The position numbers and the translations under genes are program-made. From an uncultured Campylobacter sp. (GTDB lineage Bacteria > Campylobacterota > Campylobacteria > Campylobacterales > Campylobacteraceae): a stretch of DNA of 7,468 nt. This document shows positions 6,606 through 7,468 of this stretch, one piece after another. The notes under the pieces are model-generated. The model was not told the DNA's origin. It saw only the letters and a list, made by a program, of their open reading frames with translations, and did no database searches. Location: the NCBI RefSeq assembly GCF_938045535.1, contig NZ_CALIMQ010000286.1, positions 1 to 7,468 of the forward strand. The letters run 5' to 3'. The number at the start of each line of letters is the position of its first letter. Position 1 is the stretch's first letter.

Positions 6606-7317
6606 CGATCTGCCCCTTGCAAATGATTTTATAATCGCAGTATTCGCAGCTTTGCACCACTTCCGTGCGCGTAAAAGCAACCTCGCTTGCAAATTCCTTG
6701 CCGATAGAGCTTAGCGTCTCGCGCAGATTTTCTAAGCTAGGCGTTTTGTCACCAGGAGCCGCAAACGCGCAGTCTTTTAGCGACAGATAGGCGCATTCGC
6801 ACTCCTGAGCCAAAAGTGCGCGATAAAACGTAAGCTGGAATTTTTCCATATGTTTTTTAGCTGAACCACGTTTGTAATCGATGATAAACTTCCGCCCTGC
6901 CTTGTCTTCGTCAATGCGGTCGATCCGCCCGCTTAGCCGCACTCCGTCAAGCTCGCCTTTTAGCGATACTTCACTGCCGCTAAAGCTCCAAATTTGCTCA
7001 TGCTCTTCTAAAAGCCTAGCTAGCTTTTCTACAGCTTTTAGCTCAAGCTCTGCATCAAAGCGCGCGATGCCCGCTTCTCGCGCAAGCTGCGAATAAATAG
7101 GGCGAAATTTTTCCATGCTAAATTTCATCCCTGCTCGCTCATATAAACGCTGAAAACTCGTATGTAAAATTTTACCTAAAAGCGCATTGTCCTCACCGAA
7201 TTTTAGCCCCTCCCTCAGTCCGAAAACGTAGCGGTAATAATACTTCCTCTTGCATTCTAAAAACGTATCCAGCCGCGAAAACGACAGCTCCTCGGCAAAA
7301 AAATCATGGCGAGTCAC
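6592..7317 (-). CDS. addB: AddB C-terminal nuclease region, 5' part of gene out of frame
   Basis: This open frame of 241 residues is the PD-(D/E)XK nuclease end of AddB, partner of AddA. It has an ECKRKYYYRY entry with C22, LGKILH (H52), GRIDRID (D133), IDYKRGS (D147, K149) and QLTFY (Q161). Three C-terminal cysteines, C224-x2-C227-x5-C233, together with C22 match the iron-sulphur cluster known in AddB. It overlaps addA by 14 bp. A full AddB has several hundred more residues upstream, with an inactive helicase-like domain. Here the frame is blocked by a TAG at 7378-7380, and the best-looking coding sequence just upstream (7318-7388) is in another frame. The only start is a GTG at 7317 with no good Shine-Dalgarno sequence, so this is probably the 3' part of a frameshifted addB rather than a short gene. 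Confidence 0.8.
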   Translation of the reverse strand: MTRHDFFAEELSFSRLDTFLECKRKYYYRYVFGLREGLKFGEDNALLGKILHTSFQRLYERAGMKFSMEKFRPIYSQLAREAGIARFDAELELKAVEKLARLLEEHEQIWSFSGSEVSLKGELDGVRLSGRIDRIDEDKAGRKFIIDYKRGSAKKHMEKFQLTFYRALLAQECECAYLSLKDCAFAAPGDKTPSLENLRETLSSIGKEFASEVAFTRTEVVQSCEYCDYKIICKGQIDGKI

Positions 7318-7468
7318 GGGATCTTCTTGTCCGCATAATACAGGCTTAAATTCCTCTCGCCCAAAAATTCCGCATCGCTAAATTTAACCTACGACGATAC
7401 CGCGCCTCAAAGCTCCGCAGCACAGAGCTTCGCGACGGAAAATCCTACGTCTCAAAGCTCCGCATCCC
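7318..7468 (-). pseudogene. addB: Upstream addB remnant, frame-disrupted; runs off the window
   Basis: In the frame ending at TGA 7314-7316, positions 7371-7318 encode EFLGERNLSLYYADKKIP. Its codon use is GC-ending like the AddB domain, and it would continue smoothly into VTRHDFFAEELSF if one base were added near CCC 7318-7320. That upstream frame itself meets a TAG at 7389-7391. Beyond it the sequence is dominated by 45-bp repeats, with TGA in this frame in two copies (7452-7454 and 7407-7409). Either a sequencing or assembly error or genuine decay would explain the first break; the upstream repeats argue for some real disruption. The window ends before the rest of addB can be seen. Confidence 0.5.
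7358..7464 (-). repeat. Three 17-bp motifs at exact 45-bp spacing
   Basis: On the minus strand TGCGGAGCTTTGAGACG (7464-7448), TGCGGAGCTTTGAGGCG (7419-7403) and TGCGGAATTTTTGGGCG (7374-7358) start exactly 45 bp apart. The first two differ at one base and the third is more diverged. The sequence between them is only weakly related. Because 45 is divisible by 3, the motif stays in one frame (15 codons). On the plus strand, 7339-7468 is open in one frame with QSSA recurring, but that frame has no start codon. Confidence 0.6.

Noticed and set aside
6606..6692. N-terminal 29-residue extension of AddA from an upstream in-frame start
   Set aside because: The extension reads through the addB coding region and resembles no helicase N-terminus. 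The ATG at 6605 has a good AAGGGG ribosome site and begins right before the Walker A block.
7339..7468. Plus-strand open frame with a 15-residue Ser/Ala/Gln repeat at the right edge
   Set aside because: It contains no ATG, GTG or TTG start after its upstream stop at 7336-7338 and runs off the window, so it is kept only as part of the repeat finding.

Overview
The window reads as a chromosomal housekeeping locus from a Campylobacter, probably one of the species with higher GC. The AT-rich intergenic DNA, frequent AAATTT-type words and weak or absent -35 elements fit the genus. The protein set and order also fit: HAD phosphatase, CadF/OmpA-like porin, S9, L13, AddA, AddB. From memory this is the arrangement around cadF in C. 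jejuni. All genes lie on the minus strand, so transcription runs from right to left.

Layout from the right edge (upstream) to the left. Positions 7318-7468 hold the damaged 5' continuation of addB, with a 45-bp repeat. Positions 6592-7317 encode the AddB nuclease region, which overlaps addA (3687-6605) by 14 bp. Together these encode the two-nuclease AddAB helicase-nuclease for double-strand-break repair. A leader with a perfect TATAAT box and a 21-bp palindrome precedes rplM-rpsI (3571-2754), a two-gene ribosomal operon with a 2-bp gap. A short AT-rich spacer holding an inverted repeat and an extended -10 promoter leads into the cadF-like gene (2654-1632). That gene ends at a textbook UUCG-loop terminator. 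A HAD phosphatase gene (1565-507) follows the terminator directly. The last 506 bases have no convincing gene but carry a degenerate repeat array with a period of about 65 bp.

The points most worth a second look are these. The HAD phosphatase carries an in-frame insert of about 135 low-complexity residues between catalytic motifs III and IV, with diverged internal repeats. The addB reading frame is broken just upstream of its nuclease domain, next to the 45-bp repeats. The left-end repeat array has CRISPR-like spacing. The rplM promoter has an operator-like palindrome. The CadF-like protein lacks the FRLS fibronectin-binding tetrapeptide and instead carries an acidic TSP3-like linker. I see no complete new multi-gene system; the novelty is in insertions and repeats within conserved genes.
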